64,000 nucleotides of DNA, from assembly GCF_021029445.1 (NCBI RefSeq), contig NZ_CP072610.1, positions 434,001-498,000 on the forward strand, in the 5' to 3' direction. Below, piece after piece: positions 50,901 to 59,222 of the stretch. Positions within the stretch are counted from its first letter, which is position 1. Each line of letters starts with the position of its first letter. The notes beneath the pieces are model-generated. The model made no database searches. It saw only the letters and a program-made list of their open reading frames with translations, and was not told where the DNA came from. A program made the translations under genes and the position numbers. Origin of the DNA: Pseudomonas wenzhouensis (GTDB taxonomy: Bacteria; Pseudomonadota; Gammaproteobacteria; Pseudomonadales; Pseudomonadaceae).

Positions 50901-53900
50901 GAAGCTGGTCAAGGAGTTCAAGACCAACCTGATCCAGGTGGATCTGGCTGCCGCCGAGCTGCTCAGCACCGCTGAGGGATTGTTCCGCGCAGGCCTCGAC
51001 AATCTTGAGAGCCAACCGCTGGCGCCGATCCCCGGTGCCGAAGCGTTTCTGGCCCGCGTCCAGGCGCTGCATCAGGAACGTCTGGCCAGCGCCGAAGACG
51101 AGCGTCAGGCACAGAGCGGCGAGACTCGCGACCCGCAACTGATTGGCATCTTCCTCGCCGAAGGCATGGACATCCTGCTCGATGCCGAGGATCTGCTGCG
51201 CAAATGGCGTGAACACCCCTCCGAGCGCCAGGAGCTGTCTGCACTGCTGGAGGAACTCACCACCCTCGGCCGTGGCGCCGAAATGGCCGAGTTGCCGCAG
51301 GTCGACGAACTGTGCGAAGCCCTGTTGGATCTGTACGGCGCGGTCGAGGAAGGCAGCCTGGCGGTGAGCGAACGCTTCTTCGACGAAGCGGAAAAGGCCC
51401 ATGAAGCCCTGATCGGCATGATGGATCAGGTTGCCGCCGCCCTGCAGGTCAGCCCGCAGCCCGAGCGTGTGCAGGCACTGCGCGATCTGCTCAGCGAAGC
51501 CATCGATCCCAATACCCTGGCCTTGCTGACGCCCGGCGCCGAGGGCATGGAGATCATCGAACTCGATCAGGCCACTGCCGAGGCGGAGCAGGCCCTGGTC
51601 GAACCGCACAGTGTCGAGCCGTTTGCCGAGGCGGAGAGCGTCGAGGACGCGGGCGAAGCGCCGCAAGCGGAAGACGAATCGGCTGCGGCCGACGCCGATC
51701 TCGATGAGGAAATGGTGGAAATCTTCCTCGAAGAGGCCGTGGATATTCTGGAAAGCGCCGCGCAGGCGCTGGAGCGCTGGCTCGGTGAGCCGGACAACAC
51801 CATGCCGCTGTCTGCGCTGCAACGCGACCTGCATACCCTCAAGGGCGGCGCGCGCATGGCGGCGATTCGTCCGATTGGCGACCTGGGGCACGAGCTTGAA
51901 TCGCTCTATGAGGGGCTGGTTGATCGTCGTTACAGCCATTCCCCGGCCCTGGGTGCTCTATTGCAGCAGAGCCATGACCGTCTGGCGCAGATGCTTGATC
52001 AACTGCAGGCGCGGCAGACGCTGGCCTCTGCCGATGAGCTGATTCTGGCAATCCGTCAGTTCCGCCATGGTGGGGCGCCGCACAGTCTTTCGGCGGCCGT
52101 CGCTCACGTCGAGCCCGCGCCTGAGAGCCCGCTCAGCGAGCTGCCCGAACCTGAAGTCGAGCGTATCGAGCTGCCGCCGCTGGCCTTGGTCGAAGACGAG
52201 ATCGTGTTCGATGAAGTCCCGGAGCCTGAGGCTCAGTCGCCCACTGTTGAGAGCGTCGAGCCGCCACTGCCGCAAGCCCTGCCGGCTGTGGACGAAACGC
52301 TGCCCGAGCCGCAGAGCATGACGCTGGCCAACTGGCACGATGAGCGCGACCCTGAACTGGTGGAAATCTTCCTCGAAGAAGGTTTCGACATCATCGACAG
52401 TGCCGGCGCCGCCCTGCAGCGCTGGATGGCCAATGTCGACAACAGCATCGAGCTGGAAGCCCTGCAGCGCGACCTGCACACCCTCAAGGGTGGTGCGCGC
52501 ATGGCGGAAATCCGTGAAATCGGCGACTTGGCGCATGAGCTGGAGTTTCTTTACGAAGACCTCGGCGCTGGCCGTCTGCGCGCCAGTCCCGAGTTGTTCG
52601 GTCTGTTGCAGGCCTGTCATGACCGTCTGGTCGAGATGCTCGATGCCGTGCGCGGCCAGCGTGTCGTGCCGCAAGGCACTGCCCTGATCGAAACCATCAA
52701 GCGCTTCCGGGCCAACCCCAACGAACAACTGAGCATACCGCAGGCGGTACAGCTCAAGGCCGTGGTCGAGAGTGATGCAGCCGAAGAGGCCGACAGCGAC
52801 ATTCTCGATATCTTCCTCGAAGAGGGCGACGACCTGCTTGAAGCCATGGAAGCGGTCATTGGCCGCTTCGAGACGCAGCGTGATGACGTCAGTGCCATCG
52901 AGGAAATGCAGCGTATTCTGCATACCCTCAAGGGCGGCGCGCGTCTGGCCGGGCAGAAGCGTCTCGGCGATCTGAGCCATGACCTTGAGCAACACCTCAC
53001 CGAGGCGCTGCAGCAGGGAGCACCCTGGCCGGAAAGTCTGTTCCTCGACGTGCAGTCCGGCTTCGAAGGGTTGCAGCAGGAGCTTGACCTCCTGCGCCAG
53101 CGCTTGAGCGCCAGCCTCGCCGGTCAGGAGGAAGCGGCGCCTGTCTCCGAGGCCGACCCTGGCGCCAATACGCTCACCCCGTTGCTCAACCCGATCGTGG
53201 CCGCCAGTGATGTGCCGAGCCAGGTTCAGGCGCGCAAGGTGCTGCCGTTCGTGCAGCGCGCGCAGGAGGCTGCGCAGGAAGCCGCCGCGCGCCGTGCACC
53301 ACAGGAACTGGTCAAGGTGCCGGCCGAGTTGCTCGAAGGGCTGGTCAACCTGGCGGGTGAGACCTCGATCTTCCGCGGTCGTGTCGAACAGCAGGTCAGT
53401 GATGTCAGCTTCACCCTCAGCGAGATGGAAGCGACCATCGACCGCGTACGCGACCAGCTGCGCCGGCTCGATACCGAGACCCAGGCGCAGATTCTCAGCC
53501 GCTACCAGGCCGAGGCCGAGCGTGCCGGCTACGAGGACTTCGACCCGCTGGAGATGGACCGCCACTCGCAACTGCAGCAGCTGTCCCGTGCGCTGTTCGA
53601 ATCCGCCTCCGACCTGCTCGACCTCAAGGAAACCCTGGCGGCGAAGAACCGTGACGCCGAGACCCTGCTGTTACAGCAGGCGCGGGTCAATACCGAGTTG
53701 CAGGAAGGCCTGATGCGTACGCGCATGGTGCCGTTCGACCGTCTGGTGCCGCGCCTGCGTCGCATCGTGCGTCAGGTCGCCGGCGAGCTGGGCAAGCAGG
53801 TCGAGTTCGTCGTCGGCAACGCCGAAGGGGAAATGGACCGCACCGTGCTCGAGCGCATCGTCGCGCCGCTGGAACACATGCTGCGCAACGCCGTCGACCA

Positions 53901-55161
53901 TGGCATCGAGCAGGCCGAGGTACGCCGCGCAGCCGGCAAGCCGGATACCGGCACCATTCGCCTCAACCTGGGGCGTGAGGGGGCCGATATCGTCCTGACC
54001 CTGGACGATGACGGTGCAGGTATTCGCCTGGATGCCGTACGCCGTAAAGCCATCGAACGTGGCCTGATGGATGCCGACAGCGACCTCAGTGATCATGAGG
54101 TGCTGCAGTTCATCCTCGAAGCCGGTTTCTCCACGGCCGAGAAGGTCACGCAGATTTCCGGGCGTGGCGTCGGCATGGACGTGGTGCACTCGGAGGTCAA
54201 GCAACTGGGCGGCTCGATGAGCATCGAGTCGAGCCTCGGCCAGGGCACGCGCTTCACCATCCGCCTGCCGTTCACCGTGTCGGTCAACCGTGCGCTGATG
54301 GTGTACTCCGGCGAAGACCTGTATGCCATTCCGTTGAACACCATCGAAGGTATCGTGCGGGTTTCGCCGTTCGAGCTGGAGGCTTATTACGCGCCCGATG
54401 CACCGCGCTTCGAGTACGCCGGCCAGACTTACGAGCTGAAGTACCTGGGCGACCTGCTGAACAACGGTCAGCAGCCCAAGCTGGTAGGCCAGAGCCTGCC
54501 GCTGCCGGTGATCCTGGTGCGCTCCAGCGAGCATGCCGTGGCGGTGCAGGTGGACAGCCTGGCCGGTTCGCGCGAGATCGTGGTGAAGAGCCTGGGCCCG
54601 CAGTTTGCCGGGGTGCACGGCATCTCCGGTGCGACCATCCTCGGTGACGGTCGCGTGGTGGTGATTCTCGACCTGCTGGCAACCATTCGTGTGCGGCATG
54701 CACATCTGCAGAACCAGTTGACGCCGCGCCTGGCTTCGCGTCAGGCGGCTGCCAACGAGGAAGTGGAAGTCGATCGTCCGACGCTGGTCATGGTGGTGGA
54801 CGACTCGGTCACCGTGCGCAAGGTCACCAGCCGCCTGCTCGAACGTAACGGCATGAACGTAGTCACCGCCAAGGACGGTGTGGACGCCATCGCCCAGCTG
54901 CAGGAACACAAGCCCGACATCATGCTGCTGGACATCGAGATGCCGCGCATGGACGGTTTCGAAGTGGCGACCCTGGTGCGTCACGACGAGCGCCTGAAGG
55001 ACCTGCCGATCATCATGATCACCTCGCGTACCGGCGAGAAGCACCGCGAGCGGGCCATGGCCATTGGCGTCAACCAGTACCTCGGCAAGCCCTATCAGGA
55101 GTCCTTGCTGCTCGACACCATTGCACAGTTGGTCGATAGCCACCGGGTCAAACGGACATGA
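47923..55161 (+). CDS. chpA: hybrid chemosensory histidine kinase ChpA
   Basis: About 2412 residues (2417 from the alternative ATG at 47908; I favour MGDRHDYVALEW after GTGGAG). It is the central kinase of the Pil-Chp pathway. Eight phosphotransfer-like modules are visible: His52 (YVHQVHGTLQM), Thr476 (LLTQVRGGLAM), His794, His971, Thr1113 (ELTTLGRGAEM), His1304, His1519 and His1667 (HTLKGS or HTLKGG motifs). Acidic Pro/Glu linkers separate several. Then come the CheA dimerisation region (about 1791), ATPase with N box MLRNAVDHGIE, a CheW domain, and a C-terminal receiver with Asp2337. It overlaps chpB by ATGA. Confidence 0.96.
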   Translation: MGDRHDYVALEWVKGEIGETLKQARQALEAFVENPQDPTRMRFCLTYVHQVHGTLQMVEFYGAALLAEEMEQLSKALMEGRVANQGEALEVLMQAILQLPVYLDRIQTARRDLPMVVLPLLNDLRAARGEKLLSETSLFSPDMSARLPALPEGSMARLRTAELPVLLRKLRQMLQMALVGVIRNQDLPTNLGYMARVFARLETLCQDAPLGGLWQIASGMVEGLANGSVVNGTSVRTLLRQVDKELKRLVEQGADGINQPAPDELTKNLLFYVAKAPAQSPRIRALKEQYRLDEALPDNEVVDEERARLAGPDRDAMRSVVAALCEELVRVKDSLDLFVRSDRSQVSELDALLAPLKQIADTLAVLGFGQPRKVILDQIDVIHSLSLGQREPNDAVLMDVAGALLYVEATLAGMVGPSDNSQNEQSHLPTTDVAQIHQLVIKEARNGLEQAKDAIIEFIASQWNHEHLARVPGLLTQVRGGLAMIPLQRAADLLNACNRYIQEQLLARKAVPNWQSLDTLADAITSVEYYLERLAEDHGTQGDLILDVAEESLETLGYPLKEKPSILDRIEPPAESLAPLADPLQEIELLGAEDEQPEEALVAIEPLTFEPAEPDSDLATDLQLPDAEPELPADSFTFELDTLEELPALHQEENLAAPLLDAEPEFALEELSLEQLAETSQWGELELADLDLPEVELPSAPESVPELDAVAAEKPLSMADVMAAPVQAINPPAADVPPSLLPPPADEEPVDDDLLEVFIEEAGEVLETIAEYLPQWQADTANKEALVEVRRAFHTLKGSGRMVRALVLGELAWSIENLLNRVMDRSIEPSAPVQQVVLDVVALMPALVEEFAAKAQRQRDDVDLLAATAHALAKGLTPPKSDAPAAQQVAEPVGVDDATEVVAHDQVPDDEPIAGASPIDEPLDGEPLDPQLLEIFRNEAETHLDTLVGFLADCAQELPQPVTDSLQRALHTLKGSAYMAGILPVAEIAAPLEKLVKEFKTNLIQVDLAAAELLSTAEGLFRAGLDNLESQPLAPIPGAEAFLARVQALHQERLASAEDERQAQSGETRDPQLIGIFLAEGMDILLDAEDLLRKWREHPSERQELSALLEELTTLGRGAEMAELPQVDELCEALLDLYGAVEEGSLAVSERFFDEAEKAHEALIGMMDQVAAALQVSPQPERVQALRDLLSEAIDPNTLALLTPGAEGMEIIELDQATAEAEQALVEPHSVEPFAEAESVEDAGEAPQAEDESAAADADLDEEMVEIFLEEAVDILESAAQALERWLGEPDNTMPLSALQRDLHTLKGGARMAAIRPIGDLGHELESLYEGLVDRRYSHSPALGALLQQSHDRLAQMLDQLQARQTLASADELILAIRQFRHGGAPHSLSAAVAHVEPAPESPLSELPEPEVERIELPPLALVEDEIVFDEVPEPEAQSPTVESVEPPLPQALPAVDETLPEPQSMTLANWHDERDPELVEIFLEEGFDIIDSAGAALQRWMANVDNSIELEALQRDLHTLKGGARMAEIREIGDLAHELEFLYEDLGAGRLRASPELFGLLQACHDRLVEMLDAVRGQRVVPQGTALIETIKRFRANPNEQLSIPQAVQLKAVVESDAAEEADSDILDIFLEEGDDLLEAMEAVIGRFETQRDDVSAIEEMQRILHTLKGGARLAGQKRLGDLSHDLEQHLTEALQQGAPWPESLFLDVQSGFEGLQQELDLLRQRLSASLAGQEEAAPVSEADPGANTLTPLLNPIVAASDVPSQVQARKVLPFVQRAQEAAQEAAARRAPQELVKVPAELLEGLVNLAGETSIFRGRVEQQVSDVSFTLSEMEATIDRVRDQLRRLDTETQAQILSRYQAEAERAGYEDFDPLEMDRHSQLQQLSRALFESASDLLDLKETLAAKNRDAETLLLQQARVNTELQEGLMRTRMVPFDRLVPRLRRIVRQVAGELGKQVEFVVGNAEGEMDRTVLERIVAPLEHMLRNAVDHGIEQAEVRRAAGKPDTGTIRLNLGREGADIVLTLDDDGAGIRLDAVRRKAIERGLMDADSDLSDHEVLQFILEAGFSTAEKVTQISGRGVGMDVVHSEVKQLGGSMSIESSLGQGTRFTIRLPFTVSVNRALMVYSGEDLYAIPLNTIEGIVRVSPFELEAYYAPDAPRFEYAGQTYELKYLGDLLNNGQQPKLVGQSLPLPVILVRSSEHAVAVQVDSLAGSREIVVKSLGPQFAGVHGISGATILGDGRVVVILDLLATIRVRHAHLQNQLTPRLASRQAAANEEVEVDRPTLVMVVDDSVTVRKVTSRLLERNGMNVVTAKDGVDAIAQLQEHKPDIMLLDIEMPRMDGFEVATLVRHDERLKDLPIIMITSRTGEKHRERAMAIGVNQYLGKPYQESLLLDTIAQLVDSHRVKRT

Positions 55162-56177
55162 CAGACAAATCCTCCGCGCGTATCGCAGTAATCGCCGACA
55201 CCTCGCTGCAGCGCCATGTGCTGCAGCAGGCTTTGGCCGGTGGCGGCTATCAGGTGGTGCTCAACAGCGACCCGGCGCGCCTCGATGAGGAAGCGTTGGC
55301 AGCCTGCGAGACCGACCTGTGGCTGGTGGATCTGGCGCAGTCGGAAGATTCGCCGCTGGTCGACAGCCTGCTGGAACGCGCCAGTGCCCCAGTGCTGTTC
55401 GGCGAGGGCCACGCCCCAGAGCGTCATTCGGAAAACTATCCGCGTTGGGAGCGCAGCCTGTTCGGCAAGCTCAAGCGCCTGGTTGGCGACCCGACCCAGG
55501 CAGTCGGTCCCAGCCTGCAGGCACTGCTCGATGAGGCGCAGCGTCCGGCGCGCCTGGAACTGCCGCAGGCGTTGGCCAATACTCCGTTGAAAGCTGGCGA
55601 GCCGGCGCGCCAGGTATGGTTGCTGGCCGCCTCGCTGGGCGGCCCGGCGGCGGTCAAGGCGTTCCTCGATGCGCTGCCGGGTGGTCTGCCGATTGGCTTC
55701 ATCTATGCCCAGCACATCGACGCCAGTTTCGAGGCGGCATTGCCGCAGGCCGTCGGCCGCCACAGCCAGTGGCACGTCAATACCGCGCGCCATGGCGACC
55801 CGGTGCGTTGTGGTGAGGTGGTGGTGGCGCCGATCACCCGCGAGCTGGGTTTTGCCGAAGATGGCGCAATGCAGCTTGCCGAGCGTGGCTGGCCTGAGCC
55901 GTACAGCCCCTCCATCGACCAGATGATGCTCAACCTGGCGCAGCAGTTCGGTGCCCAGTGCGGGGTGATCGCGTTCAGCGGCATGGGCAGCGATGGCAGC
56001 GCCGCTGCCGCATACGTCAAACGCCAGGGCGGGGTGATCTGGACCCAGCGCGCCGACAGCTGTGCCAGCCCGAGCATGCCTGACAGCCTGCGTGAGGGCG
56101 GCTACAGCAGTTTCAGCGCTGACCCGCGAGAGCTGGCCGTGGCGCTGGTCAATCACCTCGCCGAACATTGCAGTTGA
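55158..56177 (+). CDS. chpB: CheB-like methylesterase ChpB
   Basis: 339 residues. The catalytic triad of the esterase domain is seen as Ser159 (LLAASLGGPAAV), His186 (YAQHID) and Asp279 (SGMGSDGSAA). The N-terminal receiver is degenerate: only one acid in IAVIADTS, Asp58 in LWLVDLA, and no obvious KP lysine, so control by phosphorylation may be altered or lost. It removes methyl groups from PilJ. Translationally coupled to chpA. Confidence 0.94.
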   Translation: MTDKSSARIAVIADTSLQRHVLQQALAGGGYQVVLNSDPARLDEEALAACETDLWLVDLAQSEDSPLVDSLLERASAPVLFGEGHAPERHSENYPRWERSLFGKLKRLVGDPTQAVGPSLQALLDEAQRPARLELPQALANTPLKAGEPARQVWLLAASLGGPAAVKAFLDALPGGLPIGFIYAQHIDASFEAALPQAVGRHSQWHVNTARHGDPVRCGEVVVAPITRELGFAEDGAMQLAERGWPEPYSPSIDQMMLNLAQQFGAQCGVIAFSGMGSDGSAAAAYVKRQGGVIWTQRADSCASPSMPDSLREGGYSSFSADPRELAVALVNHLAEHCS

Positions 56178-56187
56178 GGACGTTTCA

Positions 56188-56658
56188 ATGAGCCAAGCCG
56201 TCGCTACCCAGAACAGCACCGAAGGTCTGACCGGCCTGCTGGTGCCGCTGGCCGACCGCACCCTGCTGCTGCCCAACGTGGCCGTGGCCGAGCTGATTCC
56301 CTATCGCGCACCGCAGGTCAGCGAAGGTACGCCCGAGTGGTTTCTCGGCCAGATCGCCTGGCGTGATCTGCGCTTGCCGCTGTTGTCCTTCGAGGCGGCC
56401 AGCGGTGGTCAGGCGCAGGTTGCCGGTGGCGCCCGTGTCGCGGTGATCAACGCTCTGGGGGGGCGGCCCAAGGTCAAGTTCATTGCCCTGCTGGTGCAGG
56501 GTATCCCGCGCTCGCTGAAGGTCGGCAGCGACCTGCCTGCGGCCGATGTCGAGCTGGCGCCGCTGGAACTGGGCGCCGCCCGTGTCGGTGACGAGGTCGT
56601 GCGTATTCCCGATCTGGCCGCACTGGAGCAATTGCTCGCCGATGCCGGTTTGATCTGA
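56188..56658 (+). CDS. chpC: CheW-like adaptor ChpC
   Basis: 156 residues with a CheW fold (TGLLVPLADRTLLLPNVAVAELIPYR ... WFLGQIAWRDLRLPLLSFE). A second adaptor for the Pil-Chp kinase, linking extra receptors; in P. aeruginosa it is needed for chemotactic twitching towards lipids. GAGGA lies 8 bases upstream of ATG 56188. Last gene of the cluster, followed by a terminator. Confidence 0.93.
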   Translation: MSQAVATQNSTEGLTGLLVPLADRTLLLPNVAVAELIPYRAPQVSEGTPEWFLGQIAWRDLRLPLLSFEAASGGQAQVAGGARVAVINALGGRPKVKFIALLVQGIPRSLKVGSDLPAADVELAPLELGAARVGDEVVRIPDLAALEQLLADAGLI

Positions 56659-56688
56659 AGTAGCCATGCGCTCAGGCGAGCGCCCATG

Positions 56689-56718
56689 AAAAAGCCCCGG
56701 CACTGACCGGGGCTTTTT
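56689..56718. terminator. bidirectional terminator between chpC and the symporter gene
   Basis: aaaaagccccgg-cactga-ccggggcttttt is a perfect 12-bp stem including A and T tracts at each side, so it can stop transcription from both the chpC side and the convergent symporter side. Confidence 0.93.
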
Positions 56719-56734
56719 CGTTACTGCCGTGGAA

Positions 56735-58222
56735 CTATGGGCGCTGTGCTTGTGGCTGCGCTTCGGCCTTCTCGGCCGCGAGGTTTTCTTCCGAGGTATG
56801 CGCGCCCCAGTAGTCGGCATTCTTGATGCCCAGCTTCTCGGGGTGGAAGACCGGATCCTTGCCTTCGGCCTTTTGCTGCTCGTAGTCCTTCAGGCACTTG
56901 TAGGCAACCTTGTGCATGAGCAGGATGGCGATGATGTTCAGCCAGGCCATCAGGCCGACACCGAGGTCGCCCAGGCCCCACGCCAGATCGGCAGTTTTCA
57001 CGGTGCCGTAGACGGTCGCCGCGATGATGCCGGCCTTCAGCAGCAGGGTCAGCCAGGGGCGATTCACCTTGCGGTTGATGTAGGCGATGTTGGTTTCGGC
57101 GATGTAGTAGTACGCCACGATGGTGGTGAAGGCGAAGAAGAACAGGGCGACGGCAACGAAGATGTTACCGAAGCCGGGCATGATGTTTTCCATCGCGGTC
57201 TGTACGTAGCCCGGACCTGCGGCCACCCCGGCGATACCGGTGAACATCGCGCTGCCATCAGGCGCCTGGACGTTGTACTGACCGGTGATCAGCAGCATGA
57301 ACGCGGTGGCGGAGCAGACGAACAGGGTGTCGATATAGACCGAGAAACCCTGCACCAGGCCTTGCTTGACCGGGTGGCTGACCGCAGCAGCAGACGAAGC
57401 GTGCGGGCCAGTACCCTGACCGGCTTCGTTGGAGTAAACGCCGCGTTTGACCCCCCACATGATCGCCATACCGATGATCGCGCCGAAACCGGCATCCAGA
57501 CCGAAGGCGCTGCGCAGGATCAGCGACACGACTTCCGGCAGTTTTTCGATGTTCAGCAGAACGATGACGCAGGCCACCAGGATGTAGCCCAGGGCCATGA
57601 ACGGCACCACGAACTCGGCGAAGCGGGCAATACGCTTTACGCCACCGAAAATGATCAGGCCCAGCATGATGGCCAGCACGGCAGCGGTGGTGTTCGGGTG
57701 GATACCCAGTGCGGTTTCCGCGCTGGAGGCGATGGAGTTGGCCTGTACGCCCGGCAGCAGCAGGCCGCAGGCGAAGATGGTGACGATGGCGAACAGCCAG
57801 GAATACCACTTCAGACCCAGGCCGCGCTCGATGTAGAAGGCCGGGCCACCACGGTATTCACCGTTGAGCTTTTCCTTGTACACCTGGCCGAGGGTGGACT
57901 CGACGAACGCCGAGCTGGCGCCGAGGAAGGCGACCATCCACATCCAGAATACGGCACCCGGACCACCGAAGGTGATCGCAGTGGCCACACCGGCGATGTT
58001 GCCGGTACCGACGCGACCGGCGAGGGTCATGGTCAGTGCCTGGAAGGAGGTGATGCCATGTTCATCGGTCTTGCCGGTGAACATCAGGCGAATCATTTCT
58101 TTGAAGTGGCGAACCTGGAGGAAGCGGCCGCGCAGGGAGAAGTAGAGACCAACGCCGAGACATAGAAAGATCAGCGCCGGGCTCCAGACCAGACCGTTTA
58201 GGGTCGAGACCAGTTCGTTCAT
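56735..58222 (-). CDS. alanine/glycine:sodium symporter (AGCS family)
   Basis: 495 residues, ten or eleven transmembrane helices. Family signatures GRVGTGNIAGVATAITFGGPGAVFWMW and WGVKRGVYSNEAGQGTGPHASSAAA are intact. It imports alanine or glycine with sodium. The C-terminus is charged and cytoplasmic. In P. aeruginosa the gene order after chpC is chpD and chpE; both are absent here and this transporter takes the position. The 207-base gap to rsmE shows nothing I can name. Confidence 0.92.
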   Translation of the reverse strand: MNELVSTLNGLVWSPALIFLCLGVGLYFSLRGRFLQVRHFKEMIRLMFTGKTDEHGITSFQALTMTLAGRVGTGNIAGVATAITFGGPGAVFWMWMVAFLGASSAFVESTLGQVYKEKLNGEYRGGPAFYIERGLGLKWYSWLFAIVTIFACGLLLPGVQANSIASSAETALGIHPNTTAAVLAIMLGLIIFGGVKRIARFAEFVVPFMALGYILVACVIVLLNIEKLPEVVSLILRSAFGLDAGFGAIIGMAIMWGVKRGVYSNEAGQGTGPHASSAAAVSHPVKQGLVQGFSVYIDTLFVCSATAFMLLITGQYNVQAPDGSAMFTGIAGVAAGPGYVQTAMENIMPGFGNIFVAVALFFFAFTTIVAYYYIAETNIAYINRKVNRPWLTLLLKAGIIAATVYGTVKTADLAWGLGDLGVGLMAWLNIIAILLMHKVAYKCLKDYEQQKAEGKDPVFHPEKLGIKNADYWGAHTSEENLAAEKAEAQPQAQRP

Positions 58223-58429
58223 GCAATGCTCCTGGGCATGCGGTCGCCTTTGGGGCGGTGCCGAGGCCCGTTGTTTGTTATTGGAAGAGAACCGACGCTA
58301 ACGGGCGCCGGCCTCGGCCGCGCGCGGGTTGCAGGTGAGCAGGTCGCGCGGGCGGCGCGCAGAGCATGACAAACACTGCTGGTCTTGCAATCTCTTGAGG
58401 TCACATTTTGTTACGTCCAAGCGACATTC

Positions 58430-59155
58430 TTATGCCTGGAGGTCGCCCCAGAGCTGTTGGGCGACACTCAGCGCCACCACGGGTGCCGTTTCCGTGCGCA
58501 GAACGCGTGGGCCCAGGCGGGCAGGATGGAAGCCGGCGCTCGTGGCCTGGTCGACTTCGGCATCGCTCAGGCCGCCTTCCGGACCGATCAGAAAGGCCAG
58601 GGAATGGGGTTTTTCATGGCTTTGCAGCGCAGCGGCAACGGGGTGCAGCACCAGCTTCAGCTCGGCTTCGATCTGCTGCAGCCAGGCGGCCAGTTCCAGC
58701 GGTGGGTTGATCACCGGCAGTACCGAGCGGCCGCACTGTTCGCAGGCGCTGATCGCCACCTGACGCCAATGCGCCATGCGCTTGTCGGCGCGCTCGTCCT
58801 TCAGGCGTACCTCGCAGCGTGCCGAGACGATGGGGGTGATTTCGCTGGCCCCCAGTTCGGTGGCTTTCTGGATGGCCCAGTCCATACGTTCGCCGCGTGA
58901 CAGGCCCTGGCCGAGGTGAATATGCAGCGGCGACTCGCTCAGGCCGGCAAAGACTTCACGCAGCTCGACGCGCACGCTTTTCTTACCCACTTCGATCAGC
59001 TCGCCGAGGTATTCCTGGCCGCTGCCATCGAAGAGCTGCACGGCATCGCCCACGGCATGGCGCAGCACGCGGCCGATGTAGTGGGCCTGGGCCTCGGGCA
59101 GTTCGTGCTGGCCAAGGGAGAGCGGGGCATCGATAAAGAAGCGGGAGAGGCGCAT
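58430..59155 (-). CDS. rsmE: 16S rRNA (uracil1498-N3)-methyltransferase
   Basis: 241 residues, SPOUT-class enzyme. N-terminal PUA-like part (MRLSRFFIDAPLSLGQHELPEAQAHYIGRVLR) and the knot segment FLIGPEGGLSDAEVDQA with LGPRVLRTETAPVVAL for SAM binding. Methylates U1498 in the small subunit decoding region. Lies downstream of bioA on the same strand, separated by a family B repeat. Confidence 0.95.
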   Translation of the reverse strand: MRLSRFFIDAPLSLGQHELPEAQAHYIGRVLRHAVGDAVQLFDGSGQEYLGELIEVGKKSVRVELREVFAGLSESPLHIHLGQGLSRGERMDWAIQKATELGASEITPIVSARCEVRLKDERADKRMAHWRQVAISACEQCGRSVLPVINPPLELAAWLQQIEAELKLVLHPVAAALQSHEKPHSLAFLIGPEGGLSDAEVDQATSAGFHPARLGPRVLRTETAPVVALSVAQQLWGDLQA

Positions 59156-59192
59156 GGTTTACCCACCTTGAAAAGAGTCGCGAATTCTAGCC

Positions 59193-59213
59193 GTAGGGTG
59201 CGCTGCGCGCACC
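59193..59213. repeat. palindromic repeat, family B copy 5 (single unit)
   Basis: gtagggtgcgctgcgcgcacc, a single unit between the bioA stop and rsmE start. The internal tgcgctgcgcgca is itself near-palindromic. Confidence 0.8.
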
Positions 59214-59222
59214 GCCTCAGGC

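Noticed and set aside
48622..51939. An open antisense frame of more than 1100 codons inside chpA
   Set aside because: chpA is confirmed by domains and motifs on the plus strand; high-GC codon bias routinely leaves the opposite frame open. The antisense product has no recognisable domain.
50290..52940. Regularly recurring HTLKG-coding DNA resembling a CRISPR or VNTR array
   Set aside because: The repeats are protein-level Hpt motifs at irregular spacing (about 450-1000 bases) within one frame, not direct DNA repeats with spacers.
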